Positions 16,389-24,593 of a stretch of 64,000 bases of DNA are shown piece by piece; position 1 is the first letter of the stretch, and every line of letters starts with the position of its first letter. Source of the DNA: JACPVF01 sp964502095. Its GTDB lineage: Bacteria > Chloroflexota > Anaerolineae > Anaerolineales > Villigracilaceae. A model generated the notes under the pieces. It ran no database searches. It was not told the origin of the DNA and saw only the letters and a program-made list of their open reading frames with translations. The DNA is taken from positions 62,001-126,000 of the forward strand of contig CAZCUF010000003.1 in assembly GCA_964502095.1 (NCBI GenBank). The letters are read 5' to 3'. Both the position numbers and the translations under genes were made by a program.

Positions 16389-18893
16389 ATGGAAATTGGA
16401 ACCGTTCAACAAGTAGATATCGACGAACAGATGCGCACTGCCTACCTCGATTACGCCATGAGCGTGATCGTAGCGCGTGCCCTGCCGGATGCCCGCGACG
16501 GCCTCAAGCCGGTCCATCGGCGCATTTTATACGCCATGGACGATATGGGCATCCGCGCCAACAGCCCCTATAAAAAGTCCGCCCGTATTGTGGGTGAGGT
16601 GCTCGGCAAGTACCATCCTCACGGCGACGCGGCCGTGTATGAGACCATGGCGCGCCTGGCGCAGGATTTTTCCATGCGTTATACGCTTGTGGACGGGCAG
16701 GGAAACTTCGGCTCGATTGACGGCGACGCGCCTGCCGCCATGCGCTATACCGAGGCGCGGCTTGCTCACATGGCCGAGGAGATGCTGGCCGATATCGACA
16801 AGGATACTGTGGATTTCGGCCCCAATTTCGACGACTCGCTCGAGGAGCCGCTCGTGCTCCCGGCCCGCCTCCCGAATCTACTTCTGAACGGATCGGCTGG
16901 CATTGCGGTGGGAATGGCGACCAACATCCCGCCGCACAACCTGCGGGAACTGGTTAGCGCCATCAATTTTATAATCGACAACTACGAAACAGCCGATGAA
17001 ATTCCGGTTGAGCAACTCATAAAGATTATTCCCGGCCCCGATTTTCCGACCGGAGGCATCATCATTGGCAGTGAGGGGATTCTATCGGCGTACAGCACAG
17101 GCCGCGGTCGAATCGTGATGCGGGGCACGGCTCACGTCGAGGAGACAAAAGCGGGCCGTTTTCAAATTGTCGTCACCGAGATTCCGTATCAGGTCAATAA
17201 ATCGAGCCTGATCGAACGCATCGCGGAGCTTGTGCGCGAGGACAAGATCGATCAGATTTCGGATATGCGCGACGAAAGCGATCAACGCGGCATGAGCATT
17301 GTGATCGAACTTAAACGCGGCGCCCAACCGAAGAAAGTGCTGAACCAGCTTTATAAATATACGGCTCTGCAATCCACCTTTGGCGTGCAAATGCTGGCGC
17401 TGGTGGATGGCGAGCCGCGCACCCTGCCATTGAAACGCGCTTTACAGATTTTCATCGAACACCGCCAGACTGTGATCGTGCGCCGCTCCAACTTCGAGCT
17501 GACCAAGGCGCGGGCGCGTTTGCACATCCTCGACGGGTTGATGATCGCGCTGAATAACATCGACGCCGTGATCAAGACCATCCGCGAGGCGGCTGATGTG
17601 GATGCGGCCAAGACCAATTTGATGAAGCGCTTTAAGTTGAGCGAACTGCAGGCGCAGGCCATTCTCGATATGCAATTGCGCCGTCTGGCCGCGCTCGAAC
17701 GCTGGAAGATCGAAGAAGAACACAAGCAGGTGCAGGAGCAGATCAATTATCTCGAAGATCTGCTGGCGCACCCGAAGAAGATTTTAGCGTTGATCCAAAG
17801 CGACTTGAAGGAATTGGCTGAAAAGTACGGCGACGACCGTCGTACGCGCGTGGCTGTGGACGCCAAAGAGGAATTTACCGATGAAGATTTGGTGCACGAT
17901 GAGGCCGTGCTGATCAGCATCACCGAACGCGGCTACATCAAGCGCGTGGCCGCAACCGCCTTCCGATCGCAGAGTCGCGGCGGACGCGGCGTAATGGGGC
18001 TGACGATGAAAGAGGAGGATGAAGTCGTTGAATTGATTCCCGCGCGCAGTCTCGATACGATGTTGTTCTTCTCGGATAAAGGGAAAGTCTATTCTGAAAA
18101 GGTGTATCAAATCCCGGATGCTGACCGCGCCGCGAAAGGCATCCCGCTGGTCAATATTTTATCGCTGGGCCCGAACGAACGCGTGACCGCCGCTTTTGCG
18201 GTGAGTAACTTCTCGCAGAAAAGTTATTGCATTTTGGCAACGGTGCGCGGAAAGGTCAAACGTGTGGATATGGAAGAATTCGCCTCCGTCCGTCCCTCGG
18301 GCCTGATCGCCATGACCTTGGATGAAGGCGACGTTTTAGGCTGGGCGCGCGCCACCTCCGGCAAGGATGAGGTGATTTTTGTGACCGAGATGGGACAGGC
18401 TTTGCGCTTCGGTGAAGAAAAAATCCGTTCGATGGGACGGCAGGCGGCGGGTGTTCATGGCATTCGTTTGAATAAAGACGATTCGGTTGCCAGTATGGAT
18501 GTTGTCCAAAAAGACGGCTTCTTGCTGGTCGTAACCACAGGCGGTTTGGGCAAACAAACGCCGTTGAAGGAATACACACCCAAAGGCCGCGCCACCAAAG
18601 GTATTGCCACCATCGATCAGAAGGCATTGGACGAAATTGGCAAGATTGCCGCGGCGCGCGTAGTTAGTGATTCAGACGATCTGACCATTATGACGGCTAA
18701 CGGTGTAATGATCCGTTTGAAAGTGAAGGATGTGAAGAAATCCGGCCGCGCCACCAAAGGCGTGCACTTGATCAAGCCGCAGGAAGGCGATTATGTTGCC
18801 TCCGTGGCGCGCATCGCGGCCGAAGATTTGAAAAAGGCCGGCGCGCAAATGAACGGGGAAGATATGCAGGAACCGCAGGCCAAATTGGTATAG
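16389..18893 (+). CDS. gyrA: DNA gyrase subunit A
   Basis: This is the cutting and rejoining subunit of the type II topoisomerase that supercoils DNA. The active-site tyrosine is Tyr120 in AAMRYTEARL. The C-terminal domain has the GyrA-box-like QSRGGRG (near residue 530), which separates gyrase from topoisomerase IV. The protein is 834 residues, a normal size. In the quinolone-determining region the motif reads HPHGDAAVYE: Ala81 and Glu85 stand at the positions of E. coli Ser83 and Asp87. A start-site AAGGAAA precedes the ATG. gyrB is not next to it. Confidence 0.97.
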   Translation: MEIGTVQQVDIDEQMRTAYLDYAMSVIVARALPDARDGLKPVHRRILYAMDDMGIRANSPYKKSARIVGEVLGKYHPHGDAAVYETMARLAQDFSMRYTLVDGQGNFGSIDGDAPAAMRYTEARLAHMAEEMLADIDKDTVDFGPNFDDSLEEPLVLPARLPNLLLNGSAGIAVGMATNIPPHNLRELVSAINFIIDNYETADEIPVEQLIKIIPGPDFPTGGIIIGSEGILSAYSTGRGRIVMRGTAHVEETKAGRFQIVVTEIPYQVNKSSLIERIAELVREDKIDQISDMRDESDQRGMSIVIELKRGAQPKKVLNQLYKYTALQSTFGVQMLALVDGEPRTLPLKRALQIFIEHRQTVIVRRSNFELTKARARLHILDGLMIALNNIDAVIKTIREAADVDAAKTNLMKRFKLSELQAQAILDMQLRRLAALERWKIEEEHKQVQEQINYLEDLLAHPKKILALIQSDLKELAEKYGDDRRTRVAVDAKEEFTDEDLVHDEAVLISITERGYIKRVAATAFRSQSRGGRGVMGLTMKEEDEVVELIPARSLDTMLFFSDKGKVYSEKVYQIPDADRAAKGIPLVNILSLGPNERVTAAFAVSNFSQKSYCILATVRGKVKRVDMEEFASVRPSGLIAMTLDEGDVLGWARATSGKDEVIFVTEMGQALRFGEEKIRSMGRQAAGVHGIRLNKDDSVASMDVVQKDGFLLVVTTGGLGKQTPLKEYTPKGRATKGIATIDQKALDEIGKIAAARVVSDSDDLTIMTANGVMIRLKVKDVKKSGRATKGVHLIKPQEGDYVASVARIAAEDLKKAGAQMNGEDMQEPQAKLV

Positions 18894-18910
18894 CCGCCAA
18901 CAAACGCAGA

Positions 18911-18945
18911 TAAAAAACAGGCGAGGCTGTAAGCCTCGCCTGTTT
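18911..18945 (-). terminator. Terminator after the small membrane protein gene, also near the gyrA end
   Basis: A perfect 14-bp stem (18915-18928 with 18932-18945, GTA loop). On the minus strand it is followed by six T. On the plus strand it follows the gyrA stop with only a weak T-tract, so it probably serves both convergent genes. Confidence 0.9.
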
Positions 18946-18964
18946 GGATTCAAGCACACAAACT

Positions 18965-19183
18965 TTACAAGCCCAATCCGATTTTTCCGGTGATGAGCAG
19001 GCACATTGTTCCCAATACGCAGACGGTGATCATCAATAAAAATACGATAACGAAGCGTTGAATCGGCGTCATGCCCAGCAAGCGGCCGCCCGAACGTGGT
19101 GGCGGTGCGCTTTCTTCCATTGACCGGGAGGGTGTTTCATCCGCAAACGATGCGTCTTCGCGTAAATTATCAAACTGGGACAT
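18965..19183 (-). CDS. Small single-span membrane protein
   Basis: Seventy-two residues: a polar, Ser/Pro/Glu-rich N-terminal half and one membrane helix (about residues 43-65). No family is recognised. AGAGG precedes the ATG. It lies 39 nt after birA and just before a strong terminator, so it is the last gene of the rho operon. Confidence 0.7.
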   Translation of the reverse strand: MSQFDNLREDASFADETPSRSMEESAPPPRSGGRLLGMTPIQRFVIVFLLMITVCVLGTMCLLITGKIGLGL

Positions 19184-19222
19184 CTCGAAACCTCTTTGAA
19201 TGAATGGTTGAAAGCGATTTTA

Positions 19223-20002
19223 TCACGCGCCGGGGCGCAAGCGAACATCCCCAAATCGGATAATGGCCGCATTCCCCGATTTCTCGCGCACACGCAGACT
19301 GCCATCTGGCGCCAAACCGAGCAATTCGCCGCTGACAGTCGATTCGCCTTCGGCCTGGATTTGAATTTGTTGGCCGCGGAATGCCAGCCTCGCTTCCCAC
19401 GCGGCGAGAAATTCATCCGAACCAAGGCGCGGGCGCCACTCGATCAACGCGGCAAGAACGTCGCGCAGAAGTTGTTCGCGATCGATTAAAACGCCGAGGT
19501 TTTCTTCCAGGCTTGTAGCGGGAAAATTCAATTCTTCGGGCGGGGGAACCGATCCCTTGGATATGTTGATACCCATGCCGATCACCGCGCAATCCACATC
19601 TTCACCGTTCCACACCGACTCGACTAAAATGCCCGCCGCTTTTTGACCCGCGATCAATATATCATTCGGCCATTTGATTTGCGCCTCGAGGGAATGCGTC
19701 CGCAGAGAATCGCTCAGGGCCAGCGCGGCCAGGCCGACGGTCCGCGTGAGATGCGGGCGTTCATCTTCGACGGGGCGTAGAATCAAACTAAAAGCTAACG
19801 CGCTTCCTGGAGGCGTAAACCATTTTCTGCCTGCGCGGCCGCGCCCTGTTGTTTGTTCATCCGCAACGACAAGCGAGAGATTCGCCGCGCCGGCCGCGGC
19901 CCAAGCCAATGCTTCGTCGTTGGTGGAGCCGATGGACGGGAAATAGCGCAGGCCGCCCAACGGTAATTCCCGAAGAGCGGCCTGCAAAGTTTTTTCATCC
20001 AT
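19223..20002 (-). CDS. birA: Biotin--[acetyl-CoA-carboxylase] ligase
   Basis: This enzyme activates biotin with ATP and attaches it to the biotin carrier protein of acetyl-CoA or other carboxylases. Visible motifs are GRGRAGRKWF (biotinyl-AMP loop), the SALAFSLIL strand, and IKWPNDI. At 259 residues it lacks the N-terminal winged-helix of regulatory BirA proteins, so it should be a monofunctional ligase and not a repressor. Its ATG shares one base with the TAA of the upstream M23 gene. Confidence 0.94.
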   Translation of the reverse strand: MDEKTLQAALRELPLGGLRYFPSIGSTNDEALAWAAAGAANLSLVVADEQTTGRGRAGRKWFTPPGSALAFSLILRPVEDERPHLTRTVGLAALALSDSLRTHSLEAQIKWPNDILIAGQKAAGILVESVWNGEDVDCAVIGMGINISKGSVPPPEELNFPATSLEENLGVLIDREQLLRDVLAALIEWRPRLGSDEFLAAWEARLAFRGQQIQIQAEGESTVSGELLGLAPDGSLRVREKSGNAAIIRFGDVRLRPGA

Positions 20003-21156
20003 TACTGAAGGATGTCCAGTGGGTTTATGTTCTTTCCGCCGACGCGGACTTCGAAGTGAAGGTGCGCGCCGAACGCGTTTCCGGTACTGCCGGCCAAACC
20101 GATCAATGTGCCCTGGCCGACAGGCTCGCAGACGTGCACGTTAATCTGACTCAAGTGCGCGTACACGGTCACATAGCCGTTTCCGTGATCGATTTGGATC
20201 ACGTTGCCATAGCCGTAATTCCAACCCGATTGCGCCATGGTCACAACGCCGGTACCTGCGGCGAAAACCGGATCGCCTTCATTGGCGGCAATATCGATGC
20301 CGAGATGTCCCGGACCGTAATTGTTACCGGAAATCCAATGTTGGCTGGCAGGCCAGCCAAAGCCGGTCGCCACCGGGCCGCCGCCGCACGCGGCCGCTCC
20401 GGAGAAATCGGATGTGCCTGTACTGCCGTTGTTGATACGGGTTGCAGTTTGAAGATCGGCTTCCCAATTACGCAGTTGGCGCGAGCCGCCCGGAATCATG
20501 ATGACAGTGCCGGGCTTGATCTGCGGATCGGTCAGGTCGATATTATTGCCGGGGAAATTCAAAATATCGTCCGGTTCGGCATTGAACTTGGCGGCTACGT
20601 TTTCGATTGTGTCGCCTTCCTGCCAGGTGTAATACAACCCGTCCACCGGCGGAATGGTTAATTCCATGCCCGGGCGCAGGTTGTGCGGATTGTCCCCCAG
20701 ATCTTTATTGACGAATAAAATGGATTCGGTTTTGACTTTGAATTCGTCTGCAATACTGAGCATTGCATCGCCGCGTTGGACACGATACGTGACGGGTTCA
20801 TAGCGCGGCCGTTCGGGAATATTGGTCTTGAGTTGCAGTTCGCGCGGGATGGCGGACACTCCGCTTCCGGCTGACGAGGCAGTTGGCAGTCCAACATTAG
20901 GTTGACTCTGGCTTTGGGCAACGGTGGGAAGCGGCACGGCCGTTTGAGCCGACGCGCCCGATTGAGTCTTCCACAATGCGAAGCCGAGCGCGGCCAGCAC
21001 GATCACCCAGGTGACAGCCCAGCTGACCAGTGTGAAGCGATCCATCTTCGGACGCGCACTGCCAGCCGATTTTTGGTTGTCTGTGTCGGTCGGTTTTTGT
21101 CTGGTTTTTCCACCCGAAAAGAATTTATCTCGAATGTTTTTTAGAACTTTGTTCAT
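20002..21156 (-). CDS. LysM and M23 (LytM) peptidoglycan peptidase, membrane-anchored
   Basis: The protein (384 residues) has one membrane segment (about residues 44-62) and a Ser/Ala/Pro linker. Two LysM domains follow (about 120-167 and 173-221), and a C-terminal M23 metallopeptidase domain ends the protein. The zinc-binding residues are in HLGIDIA, and the catalytic His residues are in VYAHLS and HLHFEVR. It probably trims or binds cell-wall peptides outside the membrane. Its start overlaps the rho stop as ATGA. This pairing of rho with a wall hydrolase is unusual but clear. Confidence 0.92.
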   Translation of the reverse strand: MNKVLKNIRDKFFSGGKTRQKPTDTDNQKSAGSARPKMDRFTLVSWAVTWVIVLAALGFALWKTQSGASAQTAVPLPTVAQSQSQPNVGLPTASSAGSGVSAIPRELQLKTNIPERPRYEPVTYRVQRGDAMLSIADEFKVKTESILFVNKDLGDNPHNLRPGMELTIPPVDGLYYTWQEGDTIENVAAKFNAEPDDILNFPGNNIDLTDPQIKPGTVIMIPGGSRQLRNWEADLQTATRINNGSTGTSDFSGAAACGGGPVATGFGWPASQHWISGNNYGPGHLGIDIAANEGDPVFAAGTGVVTMAQSGWNYGYGNVIQIDHGNGYVTVYAHLSQINVHVCEPVGQGTLIGLAGSTGNAFGAHLHFEVRVGGKNINPLDILQ

Positions 21157-22430
21157 ACGCTTTCGGTCAGGTTCTCTAGGAACTCCTGATTATTTCTGGA
21201 ACGGTCCAATCGCTGGACGATGGCTTCCGCGGCAACTGAGCTATCCATGCCTGCGCCTTGAGGCGGCGGCGAGATCATTTGGATATACATGCGGCGCATC
21301 AGCCAGACGCGTTGTGTAATGTCGGGGCCCAATAACTGTTCCTCGCGGCGCGTGGACGACCGTTCGATGTCCACGGCAGGGAAGATGCGGCGCTCCTGCA
21401 ATTTGCGGGAGAGATGCAGTTCCATGTTGCCGGTGCCTTTGAATTCTTCGTAAACTACATCGTCCAAACGCGAGCCGGTGTCTACGAGACAGGTGGCGAT
21501 GATGGTCAACGAGCCGCCTTCCTCGATGTTGCGCGCCGCGCCGAAGAAACGTTTGGGAGGGTACAGCGCGGAAGGATCCATGCCGCCGGAGAGCGTGCGC
21601 CCGGATGGATTGACCACCAGGTTATAGGCACGCGCCAGGCGGGTGATCGAGTCCATTAAGATTACCACATGGCGTCCGATCTCCACGAGTCTCTTAGCTC
21701 GGTCTAAGGCGATCTCCGCCGTGCGGACGTGCGAGGTAACGGGTTCGTCGAATGTGGAGGCGATCACTTCTGCATCCACCGAGCGGTCCATGTCGGTCAC
21801 TTCTTCAGGGCGTTCGCCGATCAACGCCACCATTAAATGCACATCGGGATATTTGGTTGAAATCGAATTTGCAATTTCCTTCAGGATGGTGGTTTTCCCC
21901 GCTTTGGGAGGAGAGACGATCAGCCCGCGCTGGCCCCGGCCAATGGGCGCTACGAGATTGATCAAACGCGGCGCCAATGTGTCATGATCTATTTCAAGAT
22001 CGAATCGTTTATCGGGAAAAATGGGGGTGAGATTTTCGAACACCGGTCTGCGGGCCGCGTCTTCAGGATCCTGGCCGTTGACCGATTCCACTTTCAATAA
22101 TCCATAATGCCGTTCGCTTTCGCGGGGCGGCCTTACCTGGCCAATGACGAGATCACCCGATCTCAATTCGTGTTTGCGTAATTGCGCCTGCGAAACATAC
22201 ACATCCTGGTCGCCGATCTTATAGGAGCTGGCTCGCAAAAAGCCGATGCCTTCGCTCATGATCTCCAGCACTCCGCCGCGCAGTTCCACGCCTTGTTTTT
22301 GCGCTTCCGCTTCGCGGATGAGCACGGCCAGTGCCTCCTTTTTCAGGCGGTTGGCGTTCGGGATATTTAAATCCAAAGCCATGGCGCGCAGTTTGACCAG
22401 GGGTTCGTTCTCAAGTTCAAGAATTTTCAT
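21153..22430 (-). CDS. rho: Transcription termination factor Rho
   Basis: This is a hexameric RNA-dependent ATPase ending transcription. It has the N-terminal Rho-N helix bundle (residues 5-45) and a cold-shock-like RNA-binding domain (about 50-120). The ATPase core carries P-loop PPKAGKTT, Walker B VVILMDS followed by ITRLARAYN, and SLTIIATCLV. The length of 425 residues is normal. It is the first gene of a four-gene operon and has a long leader from a strong promoter at 22617-22645. Confidence 0.97.
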   Translation of the reverse strand: MKILELENEPLVKLRAMALDLNIPNANRLKKEALAVLIREAEAQKQGVELRGGVLEIMSEGIGFLRASSYKIGDQDVYVSQAQLRKHELRSGDLVIGQVRPPRESERHYGLLKVESVNGQDPEDAARRPVFENLTPIFPDKRFDLEIDHDTLAPRLINLVAPIGRGQRGLIVSPPKAGKTTILKEIANSISTKYPDVHLMVALIGERPEEVTDMDRSVDAEVIASTFDEPVTSHVRTAEIALDRAKRLVEIGRHVVILMDSITRLARAYNLVVNPSGRTLSGGMDPSALYPPKRFFGAARNIEEGGSLTIIATCLVDTGSRLDDVVYEEFKGTGNMELHLSRKLQERRIFPAVDIERSSTRREEQLLGPDITQRVWLMRRMYIQMISPPPQGAGMDSSVAAEAIVQRLDRSRNNQEFLENLTESV

Positions 22431-22610
22431 ATTGTTTCTCTATTAATTGGGATGAATACAGCGATTAACCAGCAACGCTTCGCGGGCTGGCGATTTCCTT
22501 GTAGGTTTGGCGATAATGGGTCGGATTCAAATTTTTGTCGTTACAGCCTTGCAGGATAAATGTCCACGCGAAGGCAAATATTTTGTTCTTTGTAAAATAC
22601 TGGGGAGAGT
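22431..22610 (-). promoter_or_regulatory. Long 5' leader of rho
   Basis: About 180 nt separate the predicted transcription start (near 22610) from the rho ATG. No gene is visible in it. Rho genes in several bacteria are autoregulated by Rho-dependent attenuation in long leaders, so the same is plausible here. That function is an inference. Confidence 0.5.
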
Positions 22611-22616
22611 GAACGT

Positions 22617-22645
22617 ATTATAGCACTTTCATAAAGAGTGTGCAA
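22617..22645 (-). promoter_or_regulatory. Promoter of the rho operon
   Basis: On the minus strand TTGCAC (22640-22645), a 17-nt spacer and TATAAT (22617-22622), with a TG one base before the -10. This is one of the best promoter matches in the window. Confidence 0.8.
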
Positions 22646-22757
22646 GCAAATTTTCAGGATTGCAAGCGGTGAATTCCCGACTCTATGTGCGACTTGTGAG
22701 CAGGGGCCTTGCAAGAATAGGCCTTGAGAATGACTGCCGCAGAATATTCTTTGTGAA

Positions 22758-23342
22758 CTACTGCCCGACTTCGATTTGAATATAAACGCTGTCGCCGAAG
22801 GCAGATCCATCCGGCGCGAAGGCCTGCCACGTGGATTGATATGTGCCTGCCGCGCTCGGCGCGGTGAAGACGATGCGCAAAGTGACTTGGGTTCCGGCGC
22901 GTGCGGGATAAAGAGCCTGATCGGTTGACGCGCCCAGCGTATCGCCGCCGATCCATTCCAGGCGATAGGACGAATCCCAATTACAGGTGCCGCTGTTGCT
23001 CACCAGCCATTCCTTTTCGACTGAACTGCCGGGCTGGACCACGGTGCCATCGGAAACGGTGAGGTCTTGAATGTAGGTCAGATTGTTCGTGCAGACTTCG
23101 GGCGTGGCAGTGGGCGTGAGGGTGGGTTCGGGTGTTGGAGAAGGCGGCGGCGCGAGCGTGAATGTCGGAAGCGCGTTGTTCGAATTCGAACCAATCGGCG
23201 TGGTGGTGGGAAGTTGAGTTGGGATGGCTTCGGTCGGCGGAACAAACGGCGTGGTGGTGGCGGTTGGCGCGCAGGCGCTGAGGATGAAGGTCAACGCGAG
23301 GAGAACGGCGGGCAGGTTTGGGAGTTGGAAGAGGCGGTGCAC
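22758..23342 (-). CDS. Lipoprotein with NBR1-Ig-like domain
   Basis: A signal peptide ends in the lipobox LSAC (Cys24). A Thr/Pro linker (about 27-80) follows, then one domain of about 105 residues: VSDGTVVQPGSSVEKEWLVSNSGTCNWDSSYRLEWIGGD... This is the NBR1 Ig-like fold ('next to BRCA1' central domain), with its hallmark W.v.N.G...W. It is found in bacterial surface proteins, where its ligand is unknown. The start is GTG at 23342, directly after the recA terminator, with no good ribosome-binding site. It ends about 110 nt before the rho promoter. Confidence 0.8.
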   Translation of the reverse strand: MHRLFQLPNLPAVLLALTFILSACAPTATTTPFVPPTEAIPTQLPTTTPIGSNSNNALPTFTLAPPPSPTPEPTLTPTATPEVCTNNLTYIQDLTVSDGTVVQPGSSVEKEWLVSNSGTCNWDSSYRLEWIGGDTLGASTDQALYPARAGTQVTLRIVFTAPSAAGTYQSTWQAFAPDGSAFGDSVYIQIEVGQ

Positions 23343-23349
23343 GTTGTCC

Positions 23350-23386
23350 CAAAAAAAGACAGGGACACGATTGTGCGTGTCCCTGT
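23350..23386 (-). terminator. Terminator of recA
   Basis: A perfect 11-bp stem (23359-23369 with 23376-23386) is followed on the minus strand by C and seven T. It lies 7 nt past the recA stop. Confidence 0.93.
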
Positions 23387-23392
23387 AAAGTT

Positions 23393-24508
23393 TTATTCTT
23401 CCGCAGATGCGCCGCCCGCGTCTTCGGCGCCATCGGGGCCGCCGATTTCAAGCGGCAGGGCGATCTCGCCGCTGAGCGCCTTTTGGCGAATAACGCTTTC
23501 GATCTCGGCGGAAAGTTCGGGATTGGTGCGCAGATATTCTTTGGCGTTCTCGCGGCCCTGACCGATGCGGATATCGCCGTACGAGAAGAACGCGCCGCGC
23601 TTCTGGACGATCTCGAACTTGGTCGCCAGGTCGAGCACGTCGCCGGCCTTTGAGATTCCTTCGTTGAACATGATATCGAATTCGGCGGTGCGGAAGGGCG
23701 GGGCAACTTTGTTCTTGACCACTTTGACGCGCGTACGGTTGCCGATCACTTCTTCGCCCATCTTGATGGACTGAATCCGGCGCACATCTAGGCGGATGGA
23801 GGCATAGAACTTGAGCGCCTGTCCGCCGGTTGTGGTTTCGGGGTTGCCGAACATTACGCCAATTTTCTGGCGCAATTGATTGGTGAAGATGACCGCAGTT
23901 TTGGTTTGATTGATGGCGCCGCTTAATTTGCGCAACGCTTGCGACATCAGGCGGGCTTGTACGCCCATGGTGGCGTCGCCCATGTCGCCTTCGATTTCGG
24001 AACGTGGAACAAGCGCGGCAACCGAGTCGACGACGACTACATCCACCGCGCCGGAGCGGACGAGAGTTTCAGCGATTTCGAGCGCCTGCTCGCCGGTATC
24101 GGGTTGCGATACGAGCAGATTGTCAATATCCACGCCGACGCGCGCCGCATAGACTGGATCGAGCGCGTGTTCCATATCTATGAAAGCGGCGGTACCGCCC
24201 ATTTTTTGCGCCTCAGCCACAATGTGTTGGCAGAGTGTGGTCTTGCCTGAAGACTCAGGCCCGTAGATTTCGGTGATGCGGCCGCGCGGGATTCCGCCCA
24301 CGCCGAGCGCGATATCGAGAGACAGGGAACCGGTTGGGATGGTTTCAGTGACCATACCGTGAGCTTCGCCGAGGCGCATGATGGAACCGTCGCCGTAGCG
24401 TTTTAAGATATCGCCAACCGCTTTATCGAGTACGGCGCGTTTGGCGCCTTCCATATTGCTGGCGGGAGCGGATTGTTCTGCTGTTGCGCGGGAAGATTTT
24501 CGAGCCAT
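23393..24508 (-). CDS. recA: Recombinase RecA
   Basis: The DNA strand-exchange protein and co-protease for LexA. The Walker A motif is GPESSGKT (residues 83-90). Other marks are FIDMEHALDP, VVVVDSVAALVPR, the loop region with MGVQARLMSQALRKL, and NQLRQKIGVMFGNPETTTGG. The length of 371 residues is typical, with an acidic C-terminus. A GGAGA site precedes the ATG. The promoter contains an SOS-box-like palindrome, and a strong terminator makes it monocistronic. No recX is adjacent. Confidence 0.98.
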   Translation of the reverse strand: MARKSSRATAEQSAPASNMEGAKRAVLDKAVGDILKRYGDGSIMRLGEAHGMVTETIPTGSLSLDIALGVGGIPRGRITEIYGPESSGKTTLCQHIVAEAQKMGGTAAFIDMEHALDPVYAARVGVDIDNLLVSQPDTGEQALEIAETLVRSGAVDVVVVDSVAALVPRSEIEGDMGDATMGVQARLMSQALRKLSGAINQTKTAVIFTNQLRQKIGVMFGNPETTTGGQALKFYASIRLDVRRIQSIKMGEEVIGNRTRVKVVKNKVAPPFRTAEFDIMFNEGISKAGDVLDLATKFEIVQKRGAFFSYGDIRIGQGRENAKEYLRTNPELSAEIESVIRQKALSGEIALPLEIGGPDGAEDAGGASAEE

Positions 24509-24551
24509 GTTTGAGTCTCCAGAAACAGGTGGTAAGGTCGGGTTTTGGAAA

Positions 24552-24579
24552 AGTATAGCACAGATGTTCAGTCCGTCAA
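24552..24579 (-). promoter_or_regulatory. recA promoter with SOS (LexA) box-like operator
   Basis: On the minus strand TTGACG (24574-24579) and TATACT (24552-24557) are 16 nt apart, with an extended TG. The spacer contains GAACATCTGTGC (24558-24569), one base from the Gram-positive-type LexA half-site pair GAAC-N4-GTTC. A repressor bound there would block RNA polymerase. No lexA gene is in the window. Confidence 0.6.
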
Positions 24580-24593
24580 GGGGATTTCACCTG

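Noticed and set aside
19849..20661. Plus-strand frame of 270 codons
   Set aside because: It runs antisense across birA and the M23 peptidase gene, with no signal or motif.
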